From assembly GCA_000155435.1 (NCBI GenBank), contig DS990260.1:433543-497542 (forward strand): a stretch of 64,000 nt of DNA, in the 5' to 3' direction. The stretch's first letter is position 1, and the number at the start of each line of letters is the position of its first letter. This document shows positions 7,886 through 18,456 of this stretch, in pieces. Source of the DNA: Clostridiales bacterium 1_7_47FAA (GTDB taxonomy: Bacteria > Bacillota > Clostridia > Lachnospirales > Lachnospiraceae). Below the pieces are notes generated by a model, which was not told the origin of the DNA, did not search any database, and worked only from the letters and a program-made list of their open reading frames with translations. Made by a program: the position numbers and the translations under genes.

Positions 7886-7908
7886 GATATATAGATAATC
7901 TATATATC
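7886..7908. promoter_or_regulatory. PadR operator candidate, copy 1
   Basis: A 23-bp palindrome with one central base, core ATATAGAT-A-ATCTATAT, 80 bp upstream of padR. The central 21 bp are identical to the copy at 8017-8037. Confidence 0.6.
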
Positions 7909-8016
7909 ATGATATGATTTATCTATGGACATCCTTTATGCCACTACATGATTATCATATAGCCATTCCATATACCATGGCACGTTCATTATATAGCCGT
8001 TCTACCTATCATAATT

Positions 8017-8037
8017 ATATATAGATAATCTATATAT
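8017..8037. promoter_or_regulatory. PadR operator candidate, copy 2
   Basis: A 21-bp palindrome identical to the centre of the copy at 7886-7908 and 130 bp away, centre to centre. It lies one base beyond the stop codon of the upstream UPF0104 gene. Confidence 0.55.
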
Positions 8038-8038
8038 G

Positions 8039-9079
8039 TCAAACACTGATTTTCCCTTTCTTCCTGTTCATCTGCAGCACGGCCGTCACCGCGCCGCTGA
8101 CAGCAAGGAGCGCATAAAAGCTGATTCCGCGGCTCAGCATCATCACCGGGAAAACCTGTCCCCCGCCAAGTATGGGCCTGTATAGCGAAATAAAACTGCC
8201 CTCTGAGGCGCCAACCGACCCCGGAAGCGGAACCGCGGTCACAGCAAGGCTCAGGATGGCCTGCATGGCAAGGAACCGACCAGGTTCCGCCTCTATTCCA
8301 AGGGCCAGGCAGGCAAAGTAAGGTACCAGGAACAGGGCTGTCAGCTGAATCAGCGCGCGAAGGAACATCCTGACAACCACCAGCGGGTACTGTCTCAGAT
8401 ACGCCCCTCCCCTGCTGTATTCGTTAATCAGTCCCTCCATTTTGCGCTGGGCCTTTTTGCGGTTCCTTATGAGCTTTACCCTGGTTAATATACGGATGGC
8501 CCACAGTACCACCCGCTCTGCCAGAAGGCTGTTTAAAATAATCAGCAGGATCAGGCCGGAGCAGATTCCATTGACCAGGATACCGAATACCAGAAGCCAC
8601 TGTATGAGTCTTCCCTGGGACATGACAAAGGACAGGTTAAGGAGTACCATGACGCTTCCATACACCAGCACCGTCATCTGATACACGGCCGCCACAGCCA
8701 AAAGTGTAAAGGAACTGTGGGCAAATCCGAACCCGTCCCTGGTCATGTAAAACAGCTGCATGGGCTGTCCGCCCGTGGCAGAAGGCGTGATGGCGCTGAA
8801 ATAAAAGCCTGCAAAGGAATAGGACAGGGAGCGTCTGTAGGGAATCTTTTTATGGAAGGTCCTCATAAGCAGCCGTATATTGGCTGCTTCACAGTTGATG
8901 AACACGAACATGCAGAAAAATGCAGGCAGCACGAACCTAAGTTCCGCCCGCTGAAAGGTTTCCCCCATGGTTTCCATGGAATGGTTCTGAAAAAGCACGT
9001 GAAATGTCACCAGGGCCAGGACTGCAACCATACAAAGCCCTATGAGCATTTCCTTCATTTTCATTTTCTTCTGCTCCAT
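8039..9079 (-). CDS. UPF0104 / lysylphosphatidylglycerol synthetase-like membrane protein
   Basis: 346 residues from the chosen ATG, with about eight to nine membrane segments. It matches the flippase-like integral domain shared by MprF and AglD-type proteins: an early SFAGFYFSAITPSATGGQPMQ segment and a late AVPLPGSVGASEGSFISLY segment are hallmarks. The cytosolic aminoacyl-transferase domain of MprF is absent, so it is a stand-alone transmembrane protein, perhaps moving a lipid-linked substrate. An in-frame ATG 27 codons earlier has no ribosome binding site, whereas AAGGAAGG lies before this one. Its upstream region carries three tandem 27-bp repeats. Confidence 0.85.
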   Translation of the reverse strand: MEQKKMKMKEMLIGLCMVAVLALVTFHVLFQNHSMETMGETFQRAELRFVLPAFFCMFVFINCEAANIRLLMRTFHKKIPYRRSLSYSFAGFYFSAITPSATGGQPMQLFYMTRDGFGFAHSSFTLLAVAAVYQMTVLVYGSVMVLLNLSFVMSQGRLIQWLLVFGILVNGICSGLILLIILNSLLAERVVLWAIRILTRVKLIRNRKKAQRKMEGLINEYSRGGAYLRQYPLVVVRMFLRALIQLTALFLVPYFACLALGIEAEPGRFLAMQAILSLAVTAVPLPGSVGASEGSFISLYRPILGGGQVFPVMMLSRGISFYALLAVSGAVTAVLQMNRKKGKISV

Positions 9080-9164
9080 CCTGCGCCACCTTCCTTCTTT
9101 TCCTCTGTAATTCCCAAATCCTGTCCAGACATCCATCCCCGCTATCTGCACGGGCGGCATCCTG

Positions 9165-9246
9165 TGTTAACGCGCCTATGTATGGAGCCTGATGTTAATA
9201 TGCCAGTGTATGGCACCGGTGTTAATATGCCAGTATATGGCCCACG
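9165..9246. repeat. three tandem 27/28-bp repeats
   Basis: Units start at 9165 (28 bp), 9193 (27 bp) and 9220 (27 bp), each beginning TGTTAA and containing a TATGG near base 18. Units 2 and 3 are almost identical, while unit 1 is diverged. They lie 86-167 bp upstream of the UPF0104 gene. Confidence 0.75.
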
Positions 9247-9349
9247 CCATCCGGACCGGACAATACCATCCTGGATCTGCTGTGTATATTATACTGGCTA
9301 TTTATTAAAACTTACGGTAATTTTCCTTAAGAAACACAGCCAAACCATA

Positions 9350-9386
9350 TAAAAAAGCCTAAGACTCATTATCTTAGACTTTTTTC
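9350..9386 (-). terminator. terminator of rnpB
   Basis: A hairpin AGTCTAAGA / TCTTAGGCT with a short loop, followed on the minus strand by TTTTTT and preceded by AAAAAA, so it can also act in the other direction. It ends the RNase P RNA transcript. Confidence 0.85.
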
Positions 9387-9399
9387 ATGGATGCTGTTG

Positions 9400-9765
9400 T
9401 ATGTGAGCAGGACGGTAAGCCGGGTTATGTCGTTGGATGGCCATCTATCTAGGACTGCCGTCGCCGGCAGCCTCAAGCAACCTACCCGGAAGCTGACGGG
9501 CCGCCATATGCTTCCTGTTCGGTCTTGCTTCGGATGGGGTTTACATGTGCCCCGCCTGTTACCAGGCGGGCGGTAGTCTCTTACACTGCCCTTCCACCCT
9601 TACCTTTCCCGGTCAGGCCGGGAAAGGCGGTACATTTCTGTTGCACTGTCCCTGGAGTCGCCTCCGCCAGACGTTATCTGGCACCCTGCCCTGTGAAGCC
9701 CGGACTTTCCTCTCCTGCGGCCTTGCGGTATCGCAGCAGCGGCCATCTGTCCTACTCACAACTTA
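9400..9765 (-). ncRNA. rnpB: RNase P RNA, class A
   Basis: Catalytic RNA of ribonuclease P, which trims the 5' leader of tRNA precursors. Read on the minus strand it shows the conserved 5' core GAGGAAAGTCCGGGCTTC, the ACAGAAA core segment, the GGTAAGGGTGGAAGGG region, and near the 3' end TAGATAGATGGCCATC and AACCCGGCTTACCG. The length of about 366 nt and the arrangement fit a type A RNase P RNA. Both ends are estimated to within a few bases. A T-tailed hairpin follows directly. Confidence 0.95.
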
Positions 9766-9856
9766 CACAGTTTATCATAGAAACCCTGGTTTGTCCAGTC
9801 ATTTTCCAAGCCGCTGCCCACAATGCCTCAGCCTGCAAGCCGCTGCCCGGCCCTGG

Positions 9857-11509
9857 TTAAACGTTGAGGCAGCTGCCGCCGATGAACTCCCGCAGGATTG
9901 AGTTCTTCGGTATGTCCTCGCTGCTGACACCGATGAAATAATCCAGGAACTTGAGAAGCCGTTTTGCTTCCAGATATTCCTCCGAATCCTTGGGAATGCC
10001 AAACAGCAGTGGCTCCGCATATTGCTTCAGCACGGCGAACTCGTAGACCAGGGCCGAGTTGAACATGGCGTCCGCCTCCTCCTGGAATGGGAAGATGTTC
10101 TCCTCCTCGCCCTTGCGCACGGACGGCCACATACGGATGGTGTCCTGGGCCGATGACCCCCTGGTCCTGGCATCCCGTATCATCCTTCGGATAAGACGTC
10201 CGTCTGTTGTGGGAATCCGGTTGTGCTCATCTACGTTCAGCTGGGTTAAGGCGCTGATGTATATCTTGAACTTACTCTCCTTTGGCAGGGAGTGGGACAG
10301 CCTGTCATTCAGGCAGTGGATGCCTTCAATCACCAGGATGTCCTCCTGCCCCAGCTGCAGGAAACTGCCCTTATACTCCCTAACGCCTTTCTTGAAATTA
10401 TAGTAGGGCATTTCCACCCGTTTCCCATCCAGAAGGTCCATCATGTTCTGGTTAAACAGGTCGATGTCCAGGCATTCCAGAACCTCATAATTATAATTGC
10501 CATGTTCATCCCTTGGGCTGTTCACCCGGTCCACAAAGTAATTGTCCACCGCAATCGGATGGGGCTTAAGCCCGATTGCCTCCAGCTGCACGGAAAGCCT
10601 GTGGGAAAATGTGGTCTTGCCCGAGGAGGACGGCCCTGCAATCATGACGAACTTAGCGTTCCGCCTGGATGCAATCTGCGCCGCTATCTCTGCAATCTTC
10701 TTTTCCTGCAGCGCTTCCTGAACCAGTATCAGATGGGACATCTCCCCCTTTGAAATCTTATCATTCAGGGCGCCCACTGTTTCCAGGTCCAGCCTCCTCC
10801 CCCATTGGGTGGACTCTGTCAGTGTTGCAAACAGCTTGTCCATGGGTTCAAACCTGGGCACCACTTTCGGCTCTGACTTGGAGGGCAGAAGCAGCACGAA
10901 TCCATAGTGGTAAGGAACCAGGTCAAAGTACCGGATATATCCCGTATTCTGGACCATATATCCGTAATAGTAGTCCTCGAAGCCGTCAATGCTGTAGATA
11001 TTGACCCTGGATACCCTGCGGTACCGGAACAGCCGCTCCTTATCATACATCCTGTGGCGGTGGAACAGCTCAACCGCATCATCCGTTGATACACTGCGTT
11101 TCATGATGGGGATCTGCTGCGCCACATACTCCGCCATCTTGTTCTTCACCCGGATGAGAAGGTCATTGTCCAGCACAAAGTTACCCCTGGCCTCCACAAA
11201 GAATCCCCTTCCAAGTGAAAAATCAATGACTATCTTCTCTATATTCTCCGCGCCTGCAACCGCATAAAATGCCTTCAGCATAATCAGGCAGGCGCTTCTC
11301 TGATACGTGGCCAAACCAGGCTTGTCCCTGGCAGTGATGAAGGTAAGCTCACAGTCTTTTACATGCTTGTGAAGCTCCTGGAGCTTTCCGTTCACACGGA
11401 CCAGAAGGATGTCATCCTCATACTGGTACTGATATTCCTCAGCCACTTCCAGCCAGGTTGTCCCCTCCGGATATTCCCGGACAAAACCGTTTACATTAAC
11501 TTGAACCAA
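9857..11509 (-). CDS. nucleoside kinase (uridine kinase-like) with threonyl-tRNA synthetase-like N-terminus
   Basis: 550 residues in three parts: a TGS-like domain (1-60), a region resembling the second domain of ThrRS (about 65-240), and a C-terminal P-loop uridine kinase / phosphoribulokinase domain. The Walker A motif GPSSSGKTT is at 292-300, and the base/ribose-binding segment PHPIAVDNYFVDR follows. This fusion is a recognised clostridial family annotated as nucleoside kinase. It lies downstream of nif3 (54 bp) at the end of the dgt-dnaG-rpoD block and 92 bp upstream of rnpB. Phosphorylation of uridine or cytidine is likely but not certain. Confidence 0.88.
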   Translation of the reverse strand: MVQVNVNGFVREYPEGTTWLEVAEEYQYQYEDDILLVRVNGKLQELHKHVKDCELTFITARDKPGLATYQRSACLIMLKAFYAVAGAENIEKIVIDFSLGRGFFVEARGNFVLDNDLLIRVKNKMAEYVAQQIPIMKRSVSTDDAVELFHRHRMYDKERLFRYRRVSRVNIYSIDGFEDYYYGYMVQNTGYIRYFDLVPYHYGFVLLLPSKSEPKVVPRFEPMDKLFATLTESTQWGRRLDLETVGALNDKISKGEMSHLILVQEALQEKKIAEIAAQIASRRNAKFVMIAGPSSSGKTTFSHRLSVQLEAIGLKPHPIAVDNYFVDRVNSPRDEHGNYNYEVLECLDIDLFNQNMMDLLDGKRVEMPYYNFKKGVREYKGSFLQLGQEDILVIEGIHCLNDRLSHSLPKESKFKIYISALTQLNVDEHNRIPTTDGRLIRRMIRDARTRGSSAQDTIRMWPSVRKGEEENIFPFQEEADAMFNSALVYEFAVLKQYAEPLLFGIPKDSEEYLEAKRLLKFLDYFIGVSSEDIPKNSILREFIGGSCLNV

Positions 11510-11563
11510 AGGCTTTTACCTCCTCTTTCTTATTCAGGCAGTCCCATTCCCTTTTTTATTGTC

Positions 11564-12373
11564 CTATAGGATGACCGTGGGCCATGATGGCGGCGCCTGG
11601 ATTACTTTTACTCCCTCCCCCAGCCTGGCGGCCAGATAGTCAGCCATGTAGGGAATGAAGATATGTTCCAGTCCGTAATGTCCTGCATCGATTACCGCCA
11701 TATTCCTTGCAGCGGCATCAATGCCCTGGTGATGGCTGATATCGCCTGTGACCAGCACCTGGGAACCGGAGGCAATTGCCCCTTCAATCTCGCTGCCCCC
11801 GGCACCCGGACACACGGAAACCTTATTTATCTCCGTATCCAGTAGTTCCTGTCCATAGACCACTGCAAAGGGAAGGCCAAAGGACTCCTTGACCTTCCGT
11901 GCCAGACTGCGCACCGTCACTGGTTCCCTGAGATACCCGGTCTTGCCGATTCCGTAAGGCACCAGGCCCTGGCTCCCTTCCATCTCGCCCATTGCTTCCA
12001 GTGGCACGCATTCCGTAAGGCCCAGGCGTCCTGCGGCCAGGTCGGCCATACAGCCGGGAGCCGCATCAAAATTGGTGTGCATGGCATAGTAGGAAATATC
12101 AGCCTGAATCAGCTTTACCAGCCTTCTGGTAATGAAATTCTGGTCATTTACCTTCTTGATTGCCTTAAAAATCAGGGGATGATGGGTCAGCAGCATATCC
12201 GCGCCCGACTCTATGGCCGATTCCACCACCTGGTCCGTGGCATCCAGGGCAATATAGATTTTCCTGACCTCTTTATCGCTCCTTCCGGCCAGAAGCCCGG
12301 GATTGTCCCATTCACACGCACATCCCTCTGGCGCCAGACTGCTTAACATCTCTATGATCTCACTGCATTTCAT
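11564..12373 (-). CDS. Nif3-like dinuclear metal-centre protein
   Basis: 269 residues of the NIF3 family (YqfO/YbgI), forming hexameric rings with a two-metal site. Likely ligands are visible: the paired histidines in MLLTHHPLIFKA and the late His/Glu in DAGHYGLEH. It has no CutA-like insertion, so it is the short form. The biochemical role of the family is unsettled; annotations as GTP cyclohydrolase I type 2 are weakly supported. The start overlaps the end of trmK by 14 nt. The trmK-nif3 pair after rpoD is conserved in Firmicutes (yqfN-yqfO). Confidence 0.92.
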   Translation of the reverse strand: MKCSEIIEMLSSLAPEGCACEWDNPGLLAGRSDKEVRKIYIALDATDQVVESAIESGADMLLTHHPLIFKAIKKVNDQNFITRRLVKLIQADISYYAMHTNFDAAPGCMADLAAGRLGLTECVPLEAMGEMEGSQGLVPYGIGKTGYLREPVTVRSLARKVKESFGLPFAVVYGQELLDTEINKVSVCPGAGGSEIEGAIASGSQVLVTGDISHHQGIDAAARNMAVIDAGHYGLEHIFIPYMADYLAARLGEGVKVIQAPPSWPTVIL

Positions 12374-13215
12374 CCTGTGCCTCCTTTATCCATCCCAGTT
12401 CTTCCGTAAGGGCATTCCTGGCCCTTAACTGTGCCGCTGTCATGGGGATTGCTGTACATGCCGGGGCCATTACCTGAACCTGGTCCATCCCTTCATCCCC
12501 CTGTGCCTTAAAACGTTCCAGGATTTCCTGGACCCTGGCCCGTTCCTTCTCCAGATATTCCCTCAGTACGCCGTCCTTCCTGTCCAGAAGGATCTTCCCA
12601 TACCGGTACCATATGGGACGCGAATAGGTCATGGAGCCGCGGCCCACATCCATGATGGTATAATATTTCCCCTCATCTTTTACCATGGCTTCCTCTTCAA
12701 TGACAAAGCCATTCTCTTCCAGGAACAGCCTGACCTTGTGTATATCAGACTGCGGGGAAAGGATCCAGTGGCTGACGCTGTCCCACATGTGGCGTCCTTC
12801 CTCCAGGATGCGGATTTCCAGTTCCCCTCCCATTCCGGCGATGATGACCGTGTCCGCTTCGCCTGGTTTTAATTCCTTAAGACCGTCGCTCAGACGGGCT
12901 TCGATGGTGCAGAAGGACGGCTGCCCGCCGGCTGCTGCATTTTTAGCGGCCCACCCTTCATATTCCTTTATGTGTTCCCTGGCCCGCTCAAGAGGCCCCG
13001 GCCTCACATCCATTGCAATGGCCCTGGCTGCCCGGCCTGTCTGGGCCAGATGGATGGGCACATATCCATGATCCGTACCGATATCCGCAATGCGGCTGCC
13101 CGGCCTTACAAAGTCAGCCACTGCCTTTAAACGCAGGGACAGACGCACCACACCTTTTAAGCCGTTGCCGCCCATCCCTGTCATATCCATCTTATCATTT
13201 GTTTCCTGTTTCATA

Positions 13216-13223
<8 letters not shown>
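12360..13223 (-). CDS. trmK: tRNA (adenine(22)-N1)-methyltransferase
   Basis: Uses S-adenosylmethionine to methylate A22 of some tRNAs. 287 residues. The Rossmann-type motif I is [18 protein letters not shown], and the family signature [15 protein letters not shown] follows later. The C-terminal helical part includes [17 protein letters not shown]. The exact start among several early methionines is uncertain. It overlaps the rpoD end by 8 nt and nif3 by 14 nt, so the three genes are translationally coupled. Confidence 0.93.
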
Positions 13224-14340
<1,117 letters not shown>

Positions 14341-14369
14341 AACCGGTCCATCCTTCCTATGAAATGCTG

Positions 14370-16286
14370 TTAATCCAGTGAGATCCGCAGCTTCTTAAGT
14401 GCAGCCTGCTGCTTTATGATTTCCTGTAACTGGGTTATATCTTTTGCATTGCGGCTGGCCGCATCCAGGCTGTTCTTCCTGACCTTCATGACGGTTTCGG
14501 AGAATGCCTTCTTCTGTTCTTCATTGTTTAAGGACTCTTTGAGGCTTGCGTTGAATAGTGCCGCCACTTCCTTGTACTGGTCTTCATCATTGATGAAGTG
14601 GCTGAGTATGGCTGCCGGATTTAAGTTACCCGATGCCTGGCCTTCAAATACCATCTGTGCCACCTGGTGATACAGATCCTCCACAAAATCATCTGATGTA
14701 ATGATACCCTTAATCTTGTCAAATAACTCAGGATTTTCTATCAGCCATGTGAGAAGAAGCCGTTGGGAACGGCGGATGCCATCCTCCTTGTCCGGCTTTT
14801 TGGGGCGTTTGGGACGCGCCTCCCCACCATCCTGATACCCGCTTCTGCCTTCCGGCCCTGCTTCCCCGTAATCGTAATATCCCTCCGGGGGCCCGTCATA
14901 GCCTTCATAGTACCCGTAATCAGGATACATGTCCTCTTCCACGGCCCTGTGCTGTACCTTGCCCCCATGGTCCAGGCTGTCACCGGACTTCATCCCAAAG
15001 CTCATACCCATACGGTTCACCAGCCCCCGCAGCTCATCCGCAGGAATCATCTGCTCCCTGGCAACCGCCTGGAGATAGTTCTCCCGCTCCAGGGCCTCCC
15101 CGAACTGAAGGAGTTTTTTGGCTGTCTCCTGGTAGAACCTGGTCTTCTGCTCCGGGTCATCCATCTGGTAGCCCTGTCTCAGCACGTCCACCTCGAACAG
15201 GAAGCTGTTCTTGGCCTCCTTTATCCTCTGGCGGAAGGCATCGGCCCCCATGTTCTTGATGAACTCATCCGGGTCTTTGTGGGGCTTCATGTTCAGCACC
15301 TTGATGGACATGCCCACCTCCTTAAGGATGGGAATGGCCCTGAGGGCTGCCTTGATACCGGCCCCGTCGCTGTCATAGGTCAGGATGACCTGGTCCGTGT
15401 AGCGTTTCAGCACATTGGCGTGCTGGCTGGTAAATGCCGTGCCCAGGGACGCCACCGCATTGGTGAATCCCGCCTGGTGCAGGGAAATCACATCCAGGTA
15501 TCCCTCGCAGATAAGCAGATATCCTTCCCTGGAAGTCCTGGCATAATTAAGGCCGTACAGGTTGCGGCTCTTATCAAACAGCTTTGTCTCGGGGGAATTT
15601 AAGTATTTAGGTTCCCCGTCCCCCATGACACGGCCGCCGAATCCGATTACACGGTTATTCACATCCATGATTGGGAACATGACGCGGTTCCAGAACTTGT
15701 CCCGTCCCCCGCGCTCTTCCAGTGTCACCAGCCCGGTATCCTTCAGGAAACTGTCCTCATACCCCTTCCCTTTCAGGAAACGGTACAGGTCGTCGCTGGT
15801 CTTATTGGAATATCCAAGGCCGAAATGCACGATCGTATCATCCAGAAGCCCCCTTCTGTCATGGAGATACTCATATCCAAGCTTACCCTGGGGCTGTTTT
15901 AACTGGTAATAAAAATAATTGGCCGCCAGTTTATTTACTTCCAGCAGCCTGGCCCTGTGTTCCGCCTGCTCCCTGGCCTCCTTGCTGTACTCCATCTTAG
16001 GCAGACTGACCCCGGCCCGGTCAGCCAGATGGGCCAGCGCTTCCTGGAACGTGTAGTTTTCATATTCCATCACGAAAGTAAGTACATTCCCACCTGCGCC
16101 GCACCCAAAACAATAGTACATCTGCTTGCCAGGAGACACGGAAAAAGATGGGGACTTCTCATTATGGAAGGGACAGAGTCCAAAATAATTGGCGCCCTTT
16201 TTCTGAAGCTTTACATATCCTGAAATCACATCTACGATGTCGTTCTTCATTCTCACTTCTTCTATGACTTCATCTGGATAGTACAT
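14370..16286 (-). CDS. dnaG: DNA primase
   Basis: 638 residues. The N-terminal CHC2 zinc finger ([14 protein letters not shown]...[10 protein letters not shown]) binds template. The central TOPRIM catalytic core has [18 protein letters not shown] and [11 protein letters not shown], with the acidic residues intact. The C-terminal part binds helicase. Between core and C-terminus (about residues 445-505) lies a Tyr/Gly/Pro-rich linker ([20 protein letters not shown]...), then a basic stretch PKRPKKPDK. It sits 33 bp after dgt and 29 bp before rpoD in one operon. Confidence 0.97.
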   Translation of the reverse strand: MYYPDEVIEEVRMKNDIVDVISGYVKLQKKGANYFGLCPFHNEKSPSFSVSPGKQMYYCFGCGAGGNVLTFVMEYENYTFQEALAHLADRAGVSLPKMEYSKEAREQAEHRARLLEVNKLAANYFYYQLKQPQGKLGYEYLHDRRGLLDDTIVHFGLGYSNKTSDDLYRFLKGKGYEDSFLKDTGLVTLEERGGRDKFWNRVMFPIMDVNNRVIGFGGRVMGDGEPKYLNSPETKLFDKSRNLYGLNYARTSREGYLLICEGYLDVISLHQAGFTNAVASLGTAFTSQHANVLKRYTDQVILTYDSDGAGIKAALRAIPILKEVGMSIKVLNMKPHKDPDEFIKNMGADAFRQRIKEAKNSFLFEVDVLRQGYQMDDPEQKTRFYQETAKKLLQFGEALERENYLQAVAREQMIPADELRGLVNRMGMSFGMKSGDSLDHGGKVQHRAVEEDMYPDYGYYEGYDGPPEGYYDYGEAGPEGRSGYQDGGEARPKRPKKPDKEDGIRRSQRLLLTWLIENPELFDKIKGIITSDDFVEDLYHQVAQMVFEGQASGNLNPAAILSHFINDEDQYKEVAALFNASLKESLNNEEQKKAFSETVMKVRKNSLDAASRNAKDITQLQEIIKQQAALKKLRISLD

Positions 16287-16319
16287 GTATGAATCTCCCT
16301 TCTGTATCTTAATGCTGCC

Positions 16320-17330
16320 TTAATATACGTTCCACCGCTTGGGGACAAACAGTTCCTCAAACTGGTCAATGGCATAAATATCGCTCATGCCCGCAATATA
16401 ATCGCAGACCACCCGCGACTTCTTCTCCCCTGTGTTTACAATGAGCAGGACATATTCCATGGGCAGCTTATCCACATGCTTCATGTAATAATCATAAAGC
16501 TGCGTAATCATCTGCTGGGCCTTGCCCTCCTCTGCCTTGGGGATGTCGTTCTTATAAACATTGTCAAACATCCACTTGCGAAGGCCCTGCATGGCGTCCT
16601 CCATGCCCTCGGACATGCGTATCTCCGGTTTATCCATGCTGTTGAGGATAATGTCGTGAATCATGGTATTAAGGCGCTCACGCACGCTGCGTCCAAGGAC
16701 ATCCGTATACTCACAGGGCAGATCCTCCTCCTTGAACATCCTGGCCCGGATGGCATCGTCAATATCATGGTTGATATAGGCAATCTTATCCGACAGCCGG
16801 ACAATGGCGCCCTCCAGGGTGGAGGGGTGGCCCGATGTCCTGTGGTTTAAGATCCCGTCCCTCACTTCCCACGTCAGGTTCAGTCCCTTCCCATCCTTTT
16901 CCAGCACCTCCACGATGCGCACGCTCTGTTTATAATGCGCAAACCCATCCTCACAGATCTTATTCAGTATGTATTCCCCGGAATGGCCAAAGGGGGTGTG
17001 GCCCAGGTCGTGGCCCAGGGCAATGGCCTCTGTCAGGCTTTCGTTCAGCCGCAGGGTCTTGGCAATGGTCCTGGCAATCTGGGATACCTCAAGGGTATGG
17101 GTCAGCCTGGTCCGGTAATGGTCGCCCTCAGGCGCAAGGAACACCTGGGTCTTATGCTTTAAGCGCCTGAATGCCTTGGAGTGCAGTATACGGTCCCTGT
17201 CACGCTGGTATTCAGGCCTCATGTCACATAAAGGCTCCGGCTTGTCCCGCCCTCTTGTCTTACTGCTCAGGGACGCATAGGGACTCATATACTGCTCTTC
17301 CAATTCTTCCAGTGACTCCCTGATATTCAT
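16320..17330 (-). CDS. dgt: deoxyguanosinetriphosphate triphosphohydrolase-like protein
   Basis: 336 residues of the HD superfamily. It hydrolyses dNTPs to deoxynucleoside and triphosphate. The metal-binding residues are visible: HTLEVSQIARTIAK followed by AIALGHDLGHTPFGHSGE (the HD pair) and a later Asp in LSDKIAYINHDIDDA. The N-terminus has DRDRILHSKAFRRLKHKTQVF, which is typical. First gene of the dgt-dnaG-rpoD run, it faces a gene-free AT-rich stretch upstream. The short form is common in Firmicutes. Confidence 0.93.
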   Translation of the reverse strand: MNIRESLEELEEQYMSPYASLSSKTRGRDKPEPLCDMRPEYQRDRDRILHSKAFRRLKHKTQVFLAPEGDHYRTRLTHTLEVSQIARTIAKTLRLNESLTEAIALGHDLGHTPFGHSGEYILNKICEDGFAHYKQSVRIVEVLEKDGKGLNLTWEVRDGILNHRTSGHPSTLEGAIVRLSDKIAYINHDIDDAIRARMFKEEDLPCEYTDVLGRSVRERLNTMIHDIILNSMDKPEIRMSEGMEDAMQGLRKWMFDNVYKNDIPKAEEGKAQQMITQLYDYYMKHVDKLPMEYVLLIVNTGEKKSRVVCDYIAGMSDIYAIDQFEELFVPKRWNVY

Positions 17331-17722
17331 CCTCCCACTCCCTATCTCTATTATTATATTGTTAAGTCTCCCATTTTACTACAAAAATTTCATTTTTCGT
17401 GTCACAATCCCATATCTTGTCTGTAAACATGTACCTAATGTCCATATTATATCACAATATATGAATATTTCATATGGGCAGACTCCCTGATATCAAGTTA
17501 ATGTCACAAAGTTTTGGAGCCTTTTTCAAGGCTCCAAGTCTGCAAACCAGCATAACTTCGTAGGGAGTATAGTAAATTAGTGCTAAGTTAGTATTTAGAA
17601 AATATATATATGTTCATTTATAGCAATAAAAACAAATTAACACCGAAATCATTTATAGATTTTAACTTTTTAGACAAATATTCCTATTATACACAATAGT
17701 GATTATGCAACACACCTGCTAA
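17331..17722. other. AT-rich gene-free stretch with one perfect hairpin
   Basis: No credible coding region. The dgt promoter should lie here on the minus strand, but no single candidate stands out. A perfect 10-bp hairpin (TTGGAGCCTT 17514-17523 with AAGGCTCCAA 17528-17537) has no U-run after it on either strand. It may end the small-gene operon to its right. Base composition drops sharply here relative to dgt and stays low through 19.7 kb. Confidence 0.5.
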
Positions 17723-17911
17723 TTATGCGAAGTCTCTTTCTCTTAACTCATAAAAATCTATGCCGCAACCATTTAATTTATAATGAAGTAATTTACAAAT
17801 ACGTTCATCGCAGGAAGCAAAAAACATTTGATTTCTATTTTTATCTCCCAAATACATGTTTTCTAATTTCTGTTTCTCTTTTAAATTAAGTTTCTCCTCT
17901 AAAATACTCAT
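17723..17911 (-). CDS. hypothetical protein, third gene of the ATPase operon
   Basis: 62 residues, charged, probably helical, with two cysteines (ASCDERICK) and one later (GCGIDF). No family recognised. The ATG lies three bases after the stop of the TOPRIM-like gene and GAGGG sits ten bases before it, inside that gene, so the two are translationally coupled. Composition is as AT-rich as the two genes before it. A protein this size at the end of a defence-like operon could be an immunity or accessory factor, but nothing in the sequence shows that. Confidence 0.55.
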   Translation of the reverse strand: MSILEEKLNLKEKQKLENMYLGDKNRNQMFFASCDERICKLLHYKLNGCGIDFYELRERDFA

Positions 17912-17914
17912 GTA

Positions 17915-18442
17915 CTACTTACCCTCTTCTCTATTAAGCAAATCAGAAATTGTCCACTCCCCGTTTCGCACATTTGATACTCTCCGATATTCATAAATTG
18001 CGTGAATCAGTATATCTACGTTAGAGAAGTATGCTTTAACAAAATCATATGATTTAATCTCCTTGCCCTTCATCTTAGCTTTGCAAAATTCACTTGGCTT
18101 TATTCCCGATTTTTTAAATTCGGAATACAACCCTTCATTCAAAATGATTAACATTTCAATCTCAGGTGCCGTTATAACGTTAATAACATCAACTTTTTTT
18201 GCATAAGCTGGACTGAGCTTAAAATTTTCTCTTCTGGAATCTAAAACTCTATAAACTGTGATTTTTTCTGAAAATCCCTTTTTCAAATATCGTTCTTCAA
18301 AATCCTTACCTTTTCTACACCGAAGGATTTCTTCTTCAATCAGGTTTTCTTTTTCAAAAATCAATTTATTGTTCTCTAAAAGCAAATCAAGTATTGCACG
18401 TTCTGCTCCACCTTCACAAATACAAGCTATATATTTCCCCAA
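17915..18442 (-). CDS. TOPRIM / RloB-like (AbiLii-like) protein paired with an ATPase
   Basis: 175 residues. The start IACICEGGAERAILDLLLE looks like the first TOPRIM motif, with Glu at position 10. YRVLDSRRE (about 64-72) is where TOPRIM proteins carry their DxD-type motif, here D-S-R, and TAPEIEMLIILNEG (about 91-104) resembles the PxxExW-like segment of RloB. It is therefore a probable nuclease-like effector with a degenerate or variant acidic triad. Its place 14 bp after an ABC/AAA ATPase matches the layout of RloA-RloB, AbiL and PARIS-type pairs. Family membership is inferred from motif order and context. Markedly AT-rich. Confidence 0.6.
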   Translation of the reverse strand: MGKYIACICEGGAERAILDLLLENNKLIFEKENLIEEEILRCRKGKDFEERYLKKGFSEKITVYRVLDSRRENFKLSPAYAKKVDVINVITAPEIEMLIILNEGLYSEFKKSGIKPSEFCKAKMKGKEIKSYDFVKAYFSNVDILIHAIYEYRRVSNVRNGEWTISDLLNREEGK

Positions 18443-18456
18443 TATGTATTCCTCCT

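Noticed and set aside
9391-9901. Overlapping open reading frames on the plus strand
   Set aside because: They are antisense to RNase P RNA and the end of the nucleoside kinase gene; the conserved RNA explains the lack of stops.
14763-15602. 279-codon plus-strand frame
   Set aside because: Shadow of dnaG on the opposite strand, with no family features or ribosome binding site.
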